Assembly (NCBI GenBank): GCA_002118135.1
Contig: BDIU01000026.1
Span: 1 to 15,232, forward strand
From: Trebouxia sp. TZW2008
Lineage: Eukaryota > Chlorophyta > Trebouxiophyceae > Trebouxiales > Trebouxiaceae
Reading direction: 5' to 3'
Length of the DNA stretch: 15,232 nucleotides
Shown here in pieces: positions 8,221-15,232 of this stretch; position 1 is the first letter of the stretch; each line of letters begins with the position of its first letter. The notes under the pieces are model-generated. The model was not told the origin of the DNA, did not search any database, and saw only the letters and a list, made by a program, of their open reading frames with translations. A program made the translations under genes and the position numbers.

Positions 8221-8506
8221 TAGGGGTATAGGGGTAAAGTCTAGTACCCCGAAAAGCTTCGGGTTATCTTTTCGGGGTAGTATCCGGTACCCCGAAAAGC
8301 TTCGGGTTATCTTTTCGGGGTACCGGATACGGTAAGGGGTAAAGTCTAGTACGAAGGGATACGAGAAAAGTCTCCCCGTACCCCGAAGGGGTATGGGGGT
8401 ATAGGGGGAAGCCCTTTTCTCTTTTTGGGGAAAGGTTTTTCGGGGTACTTTTTTCCTCTTTTTGTCTTTTCTAAGGTGCTGCATTTGCACAACCAAAACC
8501 TTTGAA

Positions 8507-8535
8507 AAAGAACAACAATACGCTTGTTGTTCTTT
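8507..8535 (+). other. 12-bp hairpin upstream of psbB
   Basis: AAAGAACAACAA (8507-8518) and TTGTTGTTCTTT (8524-8535) flank loop TACGC. It lies just outside the repeat field, about 145 nt before the psbB start, and may end an upstream transcript or cap a longer psbB 5' end. Confidence 0.6.
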
Positions 8536-8604
8536 CAATCAATAAGTAAAAAACGGGGTAGGCTTTTTTGGACAAAGAGTCTAAAAATGTTTTCTTTTTT
8601 CTGA

Positions 8605-8610
8605 TATTAT
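8605..8610 (+). promoter_or_regulatory. Candidate psbB -10 box
   Basis: TATTAT lies about 70 nt before the psbB start. No -35 is found at normal spacing; TTGGAC at 8568-8573 is 31 bp away, which is too far. Green-algal plastid promoters often work with a -10 alone. The leader has no Shine-Dalgarno match next to the ATG. Confidence 0.25.
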
Positions 8611-8680
8611 TGTAAATAAGTCTAATAAAAAGAAAGAAAGTTAAAAGATTTCTCTTCTCTTCCTCAAAAAAAACAAATAT

Positions 8681-9253
8681 ATGGGACTACCTTGGTATCG
8701 TGTTCACACAGTAGTATTAAATGATCCTGGTCGATTAATTGCTGTACACTTAATGCACACAAGTCTTGTTTCTGGTTGGGCAGGCGCAATGGCTTTTTTT
8801 GAACTTAATCGTTTTGACCCATCTGATCCTATTTTAAACCCTATGTGGCGACAAGGGATGTTTGTTCTTCCTTTCATGACTCGTTTAGGGATTACCCAAT
8901 CTTGGGGTGGTTGGACACTTAGTGGTGAAACAAGATCGAACCCAGGCATTTGGAGTTATGAAGGTGTAGCTACAGCACATATTTTGTTATCTGGTGCATT
9001 GTTTTTTGCATCTATTTGGCATTGGGTTTTTTGGGATTTAGAGCTTTTCCGCGATCCTAGAACAGGAAAACCAGCTTTAGATTTACCAAAAATATTTGGT
9101 ATTCATCTTTTTCTTTCTGGATTAGCGTGTTTTGGGTTTGGAGCTTTTCATATTACTGGTTTGTTTGGCCCAGGAATGTGGGTATCTGATCCTTATGGGA
9201 TTACTGGTAGTGTTCAACCAGTTGCACCTTCATGGGGAGCTGATGGTTTTGAT
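8681..9253 (+). CDS. psbB: CP47 photosystem II core antenna, exon 1 (codons 1-191)
   Basis: CP47 binds chlorophyll a and beta-carotene and passes excitation to the D1/D2 reaction centre in the thylakoid membrane. Exon 1 begins [20 protein letters not shown] and carries ligand histidines His9, His23 and His26. Three membrane segments follow: about residues 19-40, 94-118 ([20 protein letters not shown]) and 140-163 ([20 protein letters not shown]). It stops after codon 191 (GADGFD), between codons, where the group II intron begins with GTGCG. Reading on gives only VRVNR and a stop, so splicing is needed. AT-rich third positions match psbA. The ATG at 8681 gives the family's standard N-terminus. 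Confidence 0.98.
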
Positions 9254-9546
9254 GTGCGGGTAAATAGGTAACGTTAAATGCTGCGTGGCGGCAGCCCTCG
9301 TCGGCGTATACGAGGTTAAAGTGCCGGCTTACCCCGAGAGGGAAACCCTAGGGGGACAATAGCATGCCGGGAATGTGATGGTGTGTAGGTCTCACAATGC
9401 CTGAAATCATTGCTAGCTTAGAAAGGTATGGTGAAGCACGTATTCCTTCGGGAGTGTGTTGACTACGCCATGGGTGGCTCTCACGAAGCCTGCGTTGGTA
9501 GACGCATAAAAACCTTGGTTAGTAGAGACTAATGGGCCCGCCCTTT

Positions 9547-9552
9547 CCATCG
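9547..9552 (+). ncRNA. Candidate EBS2 of the group II intron
   Basis: CCATCG can pair with TGATGG, the exon 1 segment 8-13 nt before the splice site (IBS2), with one G-T wobble. Confidence 0.55.
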
Positions 9553-9608
9553 GGGGTCAGAGATCGGTAAATTGTGTACAAGTCTGGTTATTTACGTATT
9601 CGTTTAGG

Positions 9609-9614
9609 GTCAAA
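9609..9614 (+). ncRNA. Candidate EBS1 of the group II intron
   Basis: GTCAAA can pair with TTTGAT, the last six bases of exon 1 (IBS1), with one G-T wobble. It lies 57 nt after the candidate EBS2, as expected for domain I. Confidence 0.6.
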
Positions 9615-9871
9615 GAACGAGAAATCGCTAGTAAATACGGTAACAGGCTTTCAAGCCTTAAGAAACCTAGGTCCACCTGTAGCCTTAGCCTTGAAGGAGG
9701 TGTCCTTCAAACAAAACTTAACGTTGGTGAATTTACCAAGCTGTCTATGGCCTGTAAAGGCTAATCTGGGATAAAAACCCAGGGCCTCGGGAGCTCTCTT
9801 TTCCGACGGTGACAGAGGAGTCTTAAACCATGTGTTTTATCGTGGGGCAGAAGATAGACTATATTTAATTT

Positions 9872-11533
9872 ATGGACAAAGTCGTCATGGATATGATAAA
9901 CAGCACTTTTTTAAATAGATTGAAGAGTTTGCGGGAGTTAAACAGTAGGAAGGAGGACTTCGTCAACATTGACCTTTACAAGTTGATGTTAAAAGAGGGG
10001 GCCTTGCTAGCAGGGTATGAAAAGATAAAAAGTAACAAAGGCGCTACAACCCGTTTTTCTTTAGGAGTAGGAGAGGGGTCTCTTGATTCTTTCAGCCTTT
10101 TACGGCTGAACAAGTTAAGGAGTATGTTGAGAAATGAATCTTGGCAACCTTCTCCAGCTCCTTTTTCCTATGTCCCAAAACCCGGGAAGATTGGAAAGCG
10201 CCCTTTTTACAATGAGATAAAAGGAGGGAAAGGGGGTCCTGAAGAGAAAATAGTACAAGCAGCTATGCTGCTTGTTCTAGAGGCTATTTACGAGCCCGTC
10301 TTCTCAAGCACCTCATTCGGGTTTAGGGCCGGCTCGGGCGCTCACAACGCCCTGAAATCCTTAAACCAAAAGTATGACACCATGACTTTTGCCATCGAAG
10401 GTGATATTAAAGGTATGTACGACAACGTTAACCATCGCACGCTGGTGACGTTGCTGGAAAAGCGTATCAAGGACGATAGGTTCATCCGTCTGATCTGGAA
10501 GATGCTTAGAGCAGGGTATCTAGAAAGATTTACGCCTTTGGTAAAACCGGGCGTTGGGGGTACTCAGGGTTCGATACTCTCGCCTATTCTAGCAAACATA
10601 TATCTACATGAACTGGACTTGTTTATGGAGAAGAAGAGTTTGAATGCACCAGTCAGAAACAACAAGATACGCACCCCTGTATATAAAGAGATAGACAATA
10701 GAATGCGGTTGATAAGATCTCGTCTGCCTAAGCTGGATAAAAAAACCAAAAAGAGCGAAGAAAGAAGCCGTCTCTTAAAAGAGCTCAAAACCCTTAAAGT
10801 GAAAAGCTTAGGGGTTCGTATGTACTGCGATCCTCCAAATCGCGTGGTTTATACCCGATACGCTGACGATTTCATCGTCGGTATTGCTGGACCCTTGGGT
10901 TATGCAAACGCACTAAAAGAAGAAATAAGTCTTTTTTTATCTACTTTGTCCTTAACTCTTAATGCGGAGAAGACCAAAATAACGGACCTTCGAAAAGATT
11001 TTGCATTCTTTTTGGGTCACAAGATCTTGATAGATACCTCCGTCAAGTATGCCTACGCCAGGCCGAAAGGCAAGGCTCGCTACCTTAAAAGGGTAACAGG
11101 CCGACTTGTCAGTATTCAAGCCCCCGTAAAAAGGATGGTCCAGCGCTTAGCGGCGAAAGGGTTTTGTGATACCAAGGGTTTTCCAACTGAGAAGAAAGCC
11201 TGGACAACTCAGGAGGACAACCAAATTGTGCAAAACTTTAATTACACCATTAGAAAGGTCTTTGAATTCTATTCCGGTGTACATAAACGCCGCTTCTTAC
11301 AGAGGATTTGGTACATTTTAAAGTTTTCATGCGCTCTGACACTTGCGTCAAAGCATAGGTGCTCACTTAATAAGGTGTTTTCTAAGCACGGGAAGGACTT
11401 AACCGTTAATGGCGGCCCTCACGGTGTATCCCTTGTATCCCGTATCCCTTGCGGGTTATGTTGTACCAGCAAGAAATACAAGGGGTACAAGGGATACAAG
11501 GGATACGGGACACCCCCTTTTATCTCATTGTAA
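9872..11533 (+). CDS. Group II intron reverse transcriptase/maturase (553 aa), repeat-invaded and truncated
   Basis: The protein binds its own intron RNA, promotes psbB splicing and, in active relatives, copies the intron into DNA. RT motifs appear in order: RT2 FGFRAGSGAHNAL (from 149), RT3 EGDIKGMYDNVNH (Asp178, Asp184), RT4 GGTQGSILSPILANIYLHEL (about 230-248), and the catalytic YADD at 330-333. Then comes LNAEKTKITDLRKDFAFFLG. A maturase domain X core lies at about 460-513 (YSGVHKRRFLQRIWYILKFS, SKHGKDL). Two oddities stand out. Residues 112-122 replace the usual LGIPS-like segment after RP. Residues 519-553 come from plastid repeats (KKYKGYKGYKGYG). The HNH domain is not in this frame. 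A TAA just before ATG 9872 fixes the start; Met6 is an alternative. GC-richer codon use (CTG, CGC, GAC) than psbA or psbB suggests separate origin. Confidence 0.93.
   Translation: MDKVVMDMINSTFLNRLKSLRELNSRKEDFVNIDLYKLMLKEGALLAGYEKIKSNKGATTRFSLGVGEGSLDSFSLLRLNKLRSMLRNESWQPSPAPFSYVPKPGKIGKRPFYNEIKGGKGGPEEKIVQAAMLLVLEAIYEPVFSSTSFGFRAGSGAHNALKSLNQKYDTMTFAIEGDIKGMYDNVNHRTLVTLLEKRIKDDRFIRLIWKMLRAGYLERFTPLVKPGVGGTQGSILSPILANIYLHELDLFMEKKSLNAPVRNNKIRTPVYKEIDNRMRLIRSRLPKLDKKTKKSEERSRLLKELKTLKVKSLGVRMYCDPPNRVVYTRYADDFIVGIAGPLGYANALKEEISLFLSTLSLTLNAEKTKITDLRKDFAFFLGHKILIDTSVKYAYARPKGKARYLKRVTGRLVSIQAPVKRMVQRLAAKGFCDTKGFPTEKKAWTTQEDNQIVQNFNYTIRKVFEFYSGVHKRRFLQRIWYILKFSCALTLASKHRCSLNKVFSKHGKDLTVNGGPHGVSLVSRIPCGLCCTSKKYKGYKGYKGYGTPPFISL
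10202..10219 (+). repeat. 18-nt dispersed repeat inside the RT gene
   Basis: CCTTTTTACAATGAGATA is the exact reverse complement of 11534-11551. Its first 16 bases recur on the same strand at 11639-11654, and part (TTTACAATGAGAT) recurs at 5448-5460. It encodes the atypical residues after Arg110-Pro111 of the maturase. Confidence 0.85.
11426..11506 (+). repeat. Inverted repeat of plastid-repeat type at the end of the maturase gene
   Basis: GTATCCCTTGTATCCC (11426-11441) is the exact reverse complement of 11491-11506. The arms and the AAGGGGTACAAGGG segment between them match motifs of the intergenic repeats (CCTTGTACC, GTATCCCTT). Confidence 0.88.
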
Positions 11534-11551
11534 TATCTCATTGTAAAAAGG
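11521..11551 (+). repeat. Double TCTCATTGTAA repeat at the maturase stop codon
   Basis: TATCTCATTGTAA occurs twice in a row (11521-11533 and 11534-11546). The first copy supplies the TAA stop of the maturase frame. Copies in the other orientation lie at 10202 and at 11641-11680. Confidence 0.88.
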
Positions 11552-11553
11552 AG

Positions 11554-11895
11554 GAAAGTCGTAAGTGGCAAATCGGTGATTCGATGACCCATATCGCACC
11601 TCCATTTCCTAATATAGAGAGATAGACAACAAAATCACCCTTTTTACAATGAGAAAGGTTTACAATGAGAAAGATTTACAATAAGAGAAAAGGTTTGTTG
11701 TATATGCTCTTCTTTTGGTCTCCTTTAATTAGACGTGTAAAAGATGCTAAGTCTGGTTTCACTAAGCTTTTCATGGCCCTTCTAAGCCGAAAACAACTTT
11801 CTACTTGTATTGAGTGTCACGATTCTACCCACTCGGGTAAATACGATCCCATTCATCTTCGGGAGTTTGTACACCCCGAAACAACTCAACGTTAA
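11554..11895 (+). pseudogene. Degraded C-terminal HNH endonuclease region of the intron ORF
   Basis: In the frame one base behind the maturase frame, 11554-11622 reads ESRKWQIGDSMTHIAPPFPN and continues to a TAG at 11623-11625. A TGA in a TTTACAATGAGA repeat follows at 11650-11652, then an open stretch 11665-11895. That stretch ends with SRKQLSTCIECHDSTHSGKY and DPIHLREF. This resembles the family pattern NRKQxPxCxxCHxxxHxGxYDG at the end of the En/HNH domain of organellar group II proteins; Cys48, Cys51, His52, His56, Tyr60 and Asp61 of the fragment fit. The first Cys pair and the paired His of the HNH domain are not visible; repeat-like AT-rich sequence occupies that place. I infer a former single ORF broken by repeat insertion. 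Confidence 0.65.
11641..11690 (+). repeat. Tandem TTTACAATGAGAAAG repeats
   Basis: Three imperfect copies of TTTACAATGAGAAAG run from 11641; the last has TTTACAATAAGA. They form the junk between the two pieces of the former endonuclease frame. Confidence 0.8.
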
Positions 11896-11908
11896 CTCAT
11901 TAGTGGGA

Positions 11909-11942
11909 AAGCCGTATGCATTGAAAGGTGCACGTACGGTTT
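11909..11942 (+). ncRNA. Group II intron domain V
   Basis: The 34-nt hairpin has lower stem AAGCCGTATGC and upper part closing around GAAA, with 3' arm GCACGTACGGTTT. It contains the catalytic AGC triad near its 5' base and the conserved GTACGGTT 3' strand. It is the catalytic heart of the ribozyme and looks intact. Confidence 0.95.
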
Positions 11943-11999
11943 GGGCAAGGGGTTGTTGCAGCCTTTTTCTCTTCCTAGGTTGTGGCTTCCTACTTTCAC
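11943..11999 (+). ncRNA. Group II intron domain VI with candidate branch-point A
   Basis: The segment between domain V and exon 2 ends CCTACTTTCAC. The A at 11992 lies 8 nt from the intron end, counting inclusively, which is the usual place for the bulged lariat-forming adenosine. The stem was not resolved base by base. Confidence 0.6.
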
Positions 12000-12953
12000 C
12001 CTTTTAATCCAGGCGGTGTTGCGTCCCATCACATTGCTGCTGGTATTTTAGGTGTTTTAGCAGGTTTATTCCATTTATGTGTTCGACCCTCTCAACGTCT
12101 TTACAATGCAGTACGAATGGGTAACATTGAAACTGTTTTGTCAAGTAGTATTGCAGCAGTTTTTTGGGCCGCTTTTGTTGTAGCTGGAACTATGTGGTAT
12201 GGTTCTGCTACTACTCCTATTGAACTTTACGGACCAACTCGTTATCAATGGGATTTAGGTTTCTTTCAACAAGAGATTGAAAAACGAGTACAAACAAGTT
12301 TATCAGAAGGTAAAACTCTCTCTAAAGCTTGGTCCCAAATCCCTGAAAAGTTAGCGTTTTATGATTATATTGGAAATAACCCGGCAAAAGGTGGCCTTTT
12401 CCGTGCCGGTGCTATGAATAGTGGTGACGGTATAGCTGTTGGTTGGTTAGGGCATTCAATCTTTAAAGATAAAGAAGGTAATGAACTTTTTGTTCGTAGA
12501 ATGCCTACTTTTTTTGAAACTTTTCCTGTTCTTTTGGTAGACAAAGATGGTGTTGTAAGAGCAGATGTGCCTTTCCGTCGAGCTGAATCTAAATATAGTG
12601 TAGAGCAAGTTGGTGTTTCTGTATCATTTTATGGTGGTGAATTAGATGGAGTAACTTTTAACGATCCTGCTACAGTAAAAAAATACGCACGACGTGCTCA
12701 ACTAGGTGAAGTTTTTGAATTTGATCGTGCTTCTTTGCAATCTGATGGTGTTTTTAGAAGTAGTCCAAGAGGTTGGTTTACATTTGGTCATTTAAGCTTT
12801 GCTTTACTTTTCTTTTTTGGTCATATTTGGCATGGTGCTAGAACAATTTTTCGAGATGTTTTTGCAGGTATTAACCAAGACCTTGATGACGAAGTTGAAT
12901 TTGGTGCATTCCAAAAATTAGGAGATGTTTCTACTCGACGACAATCTGTTTAG
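12000..12953 (+). CDS. psbB: CP47 photosystem II core antenna, exon 2 (codons 192-508)
   Basis: Exon 2 begins directly after the intron's terminal AC with [15 protein letters not shown], so His201 and His202 take their usual numbers. It contains membrane segments IV (about 201-221), V (about 236-258) and VI (about 450-475, [20 protein letters not shown]). Between V and VI lies the large lumenal loop E, which covers much of the donor side. The C-terminus is [16 protein letters not shown]. Together with exon 1 the protein is 508 aa, the standard CP47 length, with no missing or extra residues at the join. The open frame starts earlier at a GTG (11982), but those six codons belong to intron domain VI. 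No psbT, psbN or psbH follows within the window. Confidence 0.98.
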   Translation, partial: PFNPGGVASHHIAAGILGVLAGLFHLCVRPSQRLYNAVRMGNIETVLSSSIAAVFWAAFVVAGTMWYGSATTPIELYGPTRYQWDLGFFQQEIEKRVQTSLSEGKTLSKAWSQIPEKLAFYDYIGNNPAKGGLFRAGAMNSGDGIAVGWLGHSIFKDKEGNELFVRRMPTFFETFPVLLVDKDGVVRADVPFRRAESKYSVEQVGVSVSFYGGELDGVTFNDPATVKKYARRAQLGEVFEFDRASLQSDGVFRSSPRGWFTFGHLSFALLFFFGHIWHGARTIFRDVFAGINQDLDDEVEFGAFQKLGDVSTRRQSV

Positions 12954-13019
12954 AGTTTTCTCAATCTTGTGTTTGTTTTATTTATAAAAAGATTTTTATC
13001 GCATATCTTTTTATCTTCT

Positions 13020-13060
13020 CGAAAAAAGATTTTTTAAAAAGATTTTTTAAAAAGATTTGC
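13020..13060. repeat. Short AT tandem repeat after psbB
   Basis: AAAAAGATTTTTT recurs head to tail three times with a period of about 14-15 bp in the psbB 3' flank. Confidence 0.65.
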
Positions 13061-13117
13061 TCCGCTTACCTTTTTATCGGGTCGGGTTTTTTTCGAAAAA
13101 AGATTTGTTTTCTGTTT

Positions 13118-13176
13118 TGGTTATTTTTTATTTTCTTTTTTTTAGAAACCAAAAAAAAGAAAATAAAAAATAACCA
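13118..13176 (+). terminator. psbB 3' stem-loop, 26-bp perfect A/T-rich stem
   Basis: The arm 13118-13143, beginning TGGTTATTTTTTATTTTC, is exactly complementary to 13151-13176 around the 7-nt loop AGAAACC. It lies 165 nt after the psbB stop and is the best candidate for the psbB mRNA 3' end. It borders the next repeat field. Confidence 0.8.
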
Positions 13177-13189
13177 TTTGTGCTTACTT

Positions 13190-15232
13190 CTTACCGGAAA
13201 ACCTTTTCCCCGAAAAAGGTCTTCCGGAATCCTTTTTACCCCCCTATACCCCGAAGGGATACTACCCCGAAGGGGTACCGGATACTACCTCTATACCCCG
13301 AAAAGATAACCCGAAGCTTTTCGGGGTACCGGATACTACCCCGAAAAGATACTACCCCGAAGGGGTACCGGATACTACCCCTTACCGAAGCTTTTCGGGG
13401 TACCGGATATTACCCCGAAAAGATACTACCCCGAAGGGGTACCGGATACTACCCCTTACCGAAGCTTTTCGGGGTACCGGATACTACCCCTATACCCCTA
13501 TACCCCTATACCCCGGAGGGGTACCGGGAGAAGCTCTTCCGGGTACCGGATACTACCCCGAAAAGACTTTACCCCTATACCCCTATACCCCGGAGGGGTA
13601 CCGGGAGAAGCTCTTCCGGGTACCGGGAGACTTTTCTCGTATCCCTTCGAGAAGCTTTTCCGGGAGAAGCTCTTCGTATCCCTTCGAGAAGCTTTTCGTA
13701 TCCCTTCGAGAAGCTCTTCGTATCCCTTCGTACGGGGAGAAAAGGATTCCGGATACTACTCCGAATCTTTTCCCGGATACTACCCCGAATCTTTTACCGG
13801 ATACTACCCTTATACCCCTATACCCCTATACCCCGGAGGGGTACCGGGAGACTTTTCTCGTATCCCTTCGTACTAGACTTTACCCCTATACCCCTATACC
13901 CCTATACCCCTATACCCCTATACCCCGGAGGGGTACCGGGAGAAGCTCTTCCGGGTACCGGGAGACTTTTCTCGTATCCCTTCGTACTAGACTTTACCCC
14001 GAAAAGATAAGCCGAAGCTTTTACCGTAAAGGATTCCGGATACTACCCCGAAAAGATAACCGGAAGCTTGTACCCCTATACCCCGAATCTTTTACCGGAT
14101 ACTACCCCGAACCTTTTCCCGGATACTACCCCGAAAAGATACTACCCCGAATCTTTTCCCGGATACTACCCCTTACCGTATCCGGTAAAAGATTCGGGGT
14201 AGTATCTTTTACCGTAAATCCCTTCCGGATACTACCCCAAAAAGACTTTCCGAAGCTTTTACCGAAGCTTGTACCCCGAAAAGACTTTACCCCTATACCC
14301 CTATACCCCTTCGGGGAGAAGCTTTTCGGGGTACTGGATACTACCCCTTACCGTATCCCTTCTGGGTACTAGACTTTACCCCTATACCCCGAAAAAACTT
14401 TACCCCTTACCGTATCCGGTACCCCTTCGGGGTATAGGGGTAGTATCCGGTAAAAGATTCGGTGTAGTATCCGGAATCTTTTACGGTAAAAGCTTCGGCT
14501 TATCTTTTCGGGGTATAGGGGTAGTATCCGGTACCCCGAAAAGATAACCCGAAGGGGTATAGGGGTAGTATCCCTTCGGGGTACGGGGAGACGAAAAAAG
14601 TCTACCTTCTTTTCGGGAGACGAAAGAAGTCTCCTAAAGGATTTACCCCCCGAAAAGAGACGGGGTAGTATTCAGTACCCGGGAAAAAGTCTCCCGGAAT
14701 CCTTTTTACCCCCCGAAAGGATACGGGGTAGTATCCGGGAAAAGGTTTGGGGTAGTATCCGGGAAAAGGTTTGGGGTAGTATCCGGAATCTTTTACGGTA
14801 AAAGCTTCGGTTTATCTTTTCGGGGTAGTATCCAGTACCCGGAGAAGCTTCTCGTATCTTTTCGGGATACGAAGAAAGTCTACTTTCTTTTCGGGATACG
14901 AAGAAAGTTTGCTTTCTTTTCGGGATACGATAAAAGTCTCGAAGAGATACGAATCCTTTTCTCCCCGTACCCCTATACCCCGAAGGGGTACCGGATACTA
15001 CCCCTATACCCCTTCGGGGTACGGGGAGAAGCTCTTCTGGGTACCGGGAGAAGCTCTTCCGGGTACCGGATACTACCCCTATACGAAGGGATACGAGACT
15101 TTTCTCGTATCCCTTCGTATAGGGGTACAAGCTTCGGGTTATCTTTTCGGGGTAAAGTCTAGTACCCCGTACCCCGAAGGGGTATAGGGGTAGTATCCGG
15201 TAAAAGATTCGGGGTAGTATCCAGTACCCGGA
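13190..15232. repeat. Palindromic repeat field downstream of psbB
   Basis: The same motif set as at 5516-8415 fills this region to the window edge. From 13240 to about 14160 the orientation CCGGATACTACCCC dominates. A change to GGGGTAGTATCC occurs around 14170-14220, and both are mixed afterwards. A 74-bp near-tandem repeat starts near 13329. The block TACCCCGGAGGGGTACCGGG recurs at about 13505, 13588, 13837 and 13923. No psbT, psbN, psbH or other gene was found. The 276-codon open frame 13180-14010 is low complexity and repeat-derived. Confidence 0.94.

Larger units (their letters stand above)
5516..8415. repeat. Main palindromic repeat field (about 2.9 kb)
   Basis: Nearly every base belongs to a small set of motifs in both orientations: GGGGTAGTATCCGG, GATTCGGGGTAGTATCC, CGAAAAGCTTCGGGTTATC, TACCCCTTCGGGGTATAGGG, GGGTACCGGATAC and GATACGAAGAGCTTCTC. 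Many carry GGTACC, AAGCTT or CTAG palindromes and hairpin loops TTC/GAA. The orientation with GTAGTATCCGG dominates from about 5950 to 8000, with inverted patches. No gene, tRNA or promoter was found. Open frames of up to 199 codons (minus strand, 6916-7515) encode only YPLPYP/RILPRKDNP-type repeats. Confidence 0.95.
9254..11999 (+). mobile_element. Group II intron in psbB (2746 nt, ORF-containing)
   Basis: The intron starts GTGCG and ends TTTCAC (AY end). It sits at phase 0 between psbB codons 191 and 192. Domain I-III sequence occupies about 9254-9850, domain IV holds the reverse transcriptase/maturase gene, domain V is at 11909-11942 and domain VI follows. Candidate exon-binding sites in domain I pair with the end of exon 1 (see separate entries), in the correct order with EBS2 before EBS1. 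Removing it restores an exact 508-codon psbB. Such introns self-splice through a lariat with maturase help and can spread by retrohoming when their protein is complete. Here the ORF looks damaged, so mobility is doubtful. Open frames inside domain I (9574-9774) are shadows of RNA structure. Confidence 0.95.

Noticed and set aside
8104..8538. 144-codon minus-strand open frame
   Set aside because: Mostly repeat-derived; its N-terminal part is antisense to the hairpin upstream of psbB. No gene features.
9574..9774. 66-codon open frame within the psbB intron
   Set aside because: It lies in ribozyme domain I, where structure explains the sequence, and spans the candidate EBS1.
10564..10788. Minus-strand open frame inside the maturase gene
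   Set aside because: Antisense shadow of the RT domain.
11982..11999. Use of the upstream GTG as a start of an independent CP47 C-terminal gene
   Set aside because: These codons fall in intron domain VI, and the splice join at 12000 restores an exact 508-residue CP47.
13180..14010. 276-codon plus-strand open frame
   Set aside because: It is made wholly of repeat motifs and gives a Pro/Tyr/Arg-rich periodic peptide with no family resemblance and no ribosome site.

Overview
This window is a piece of chloroplast DNA, most likely from a chlamydomonadalean (volvocine or Haematococcus-like) green alga. The assignment rests on two photosystem II genes of green-algal type (psbA for D1, psbB for CP47), a class II chloroplast tRNA-Tyr, bacterial-type promoters, and an organellar group II intron inside psbB. 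Very large amounts of short palindromic repeat DNA also fit. Bloated plastid genomes filled with such repeats are known from Volvox and Haematococcus. The genus is inferred, not proven.

Layout, left to right. Positions 1-799 are palindromic repeats. Positions 800-1188 are the psbA leader region, with a good -35/-10 promoter. psbA (1189-2250) is intact and has no intron. It is followed by hairpins, an AT-rich spacer with a 9-bp tandem repeat, and trnY-GUA (2884-2966). Positions 2970-3130 hold a promoter-like site and a 12-codon ORF. Positions 3165-3465 are repeats, and 3558-3700 hold seven copies of a 20-bp hairpin unit. A mostly non-repeat island (3720-5000) carries two unrecognised ORFs, a 29-bp hairpin and 17 copies of a 10-bp unit. 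A 208-bp nested inverted repeat lies at 5264-5471. Positions 5516-8415 are the main palindromic repeat field.

psbB runs from 8681 to 12953 as two exons (191 and 317 codons, 508 aa in total). They are separated by a 2746-nt group II intron (9254-11999). The intron begins GTGCG, ends AC, and has a textbook domain V. It also has candidate EBS1 and EBS2 sites that pair with the 5' exon. Domain IV encodes a reverse transcriptase/maturase (9872-11533) with an intact YADD centre. A 26-bp A/T-rich hairpin follows psbB, and repeats fill the rest (13190-15232).

The most notable observation is that the plastid's own short repeats appear to have entered the intron ORF. One insertion replaces the conserved RPLGIP-type segment of the RT domain without breaking the frame. 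A second cluster ends the ORF after domain X. It leaves a recognisable piece of the HNH endonuclease domain in another frame behind two stop codons. The ribozyme parts and both psbB exons look intact, so the intron probably still splices but has probably lost endonuclease-driven mobility.

The long open frames in the repeat fields are low-complexity products of the repeat units and are not annotated as genes.
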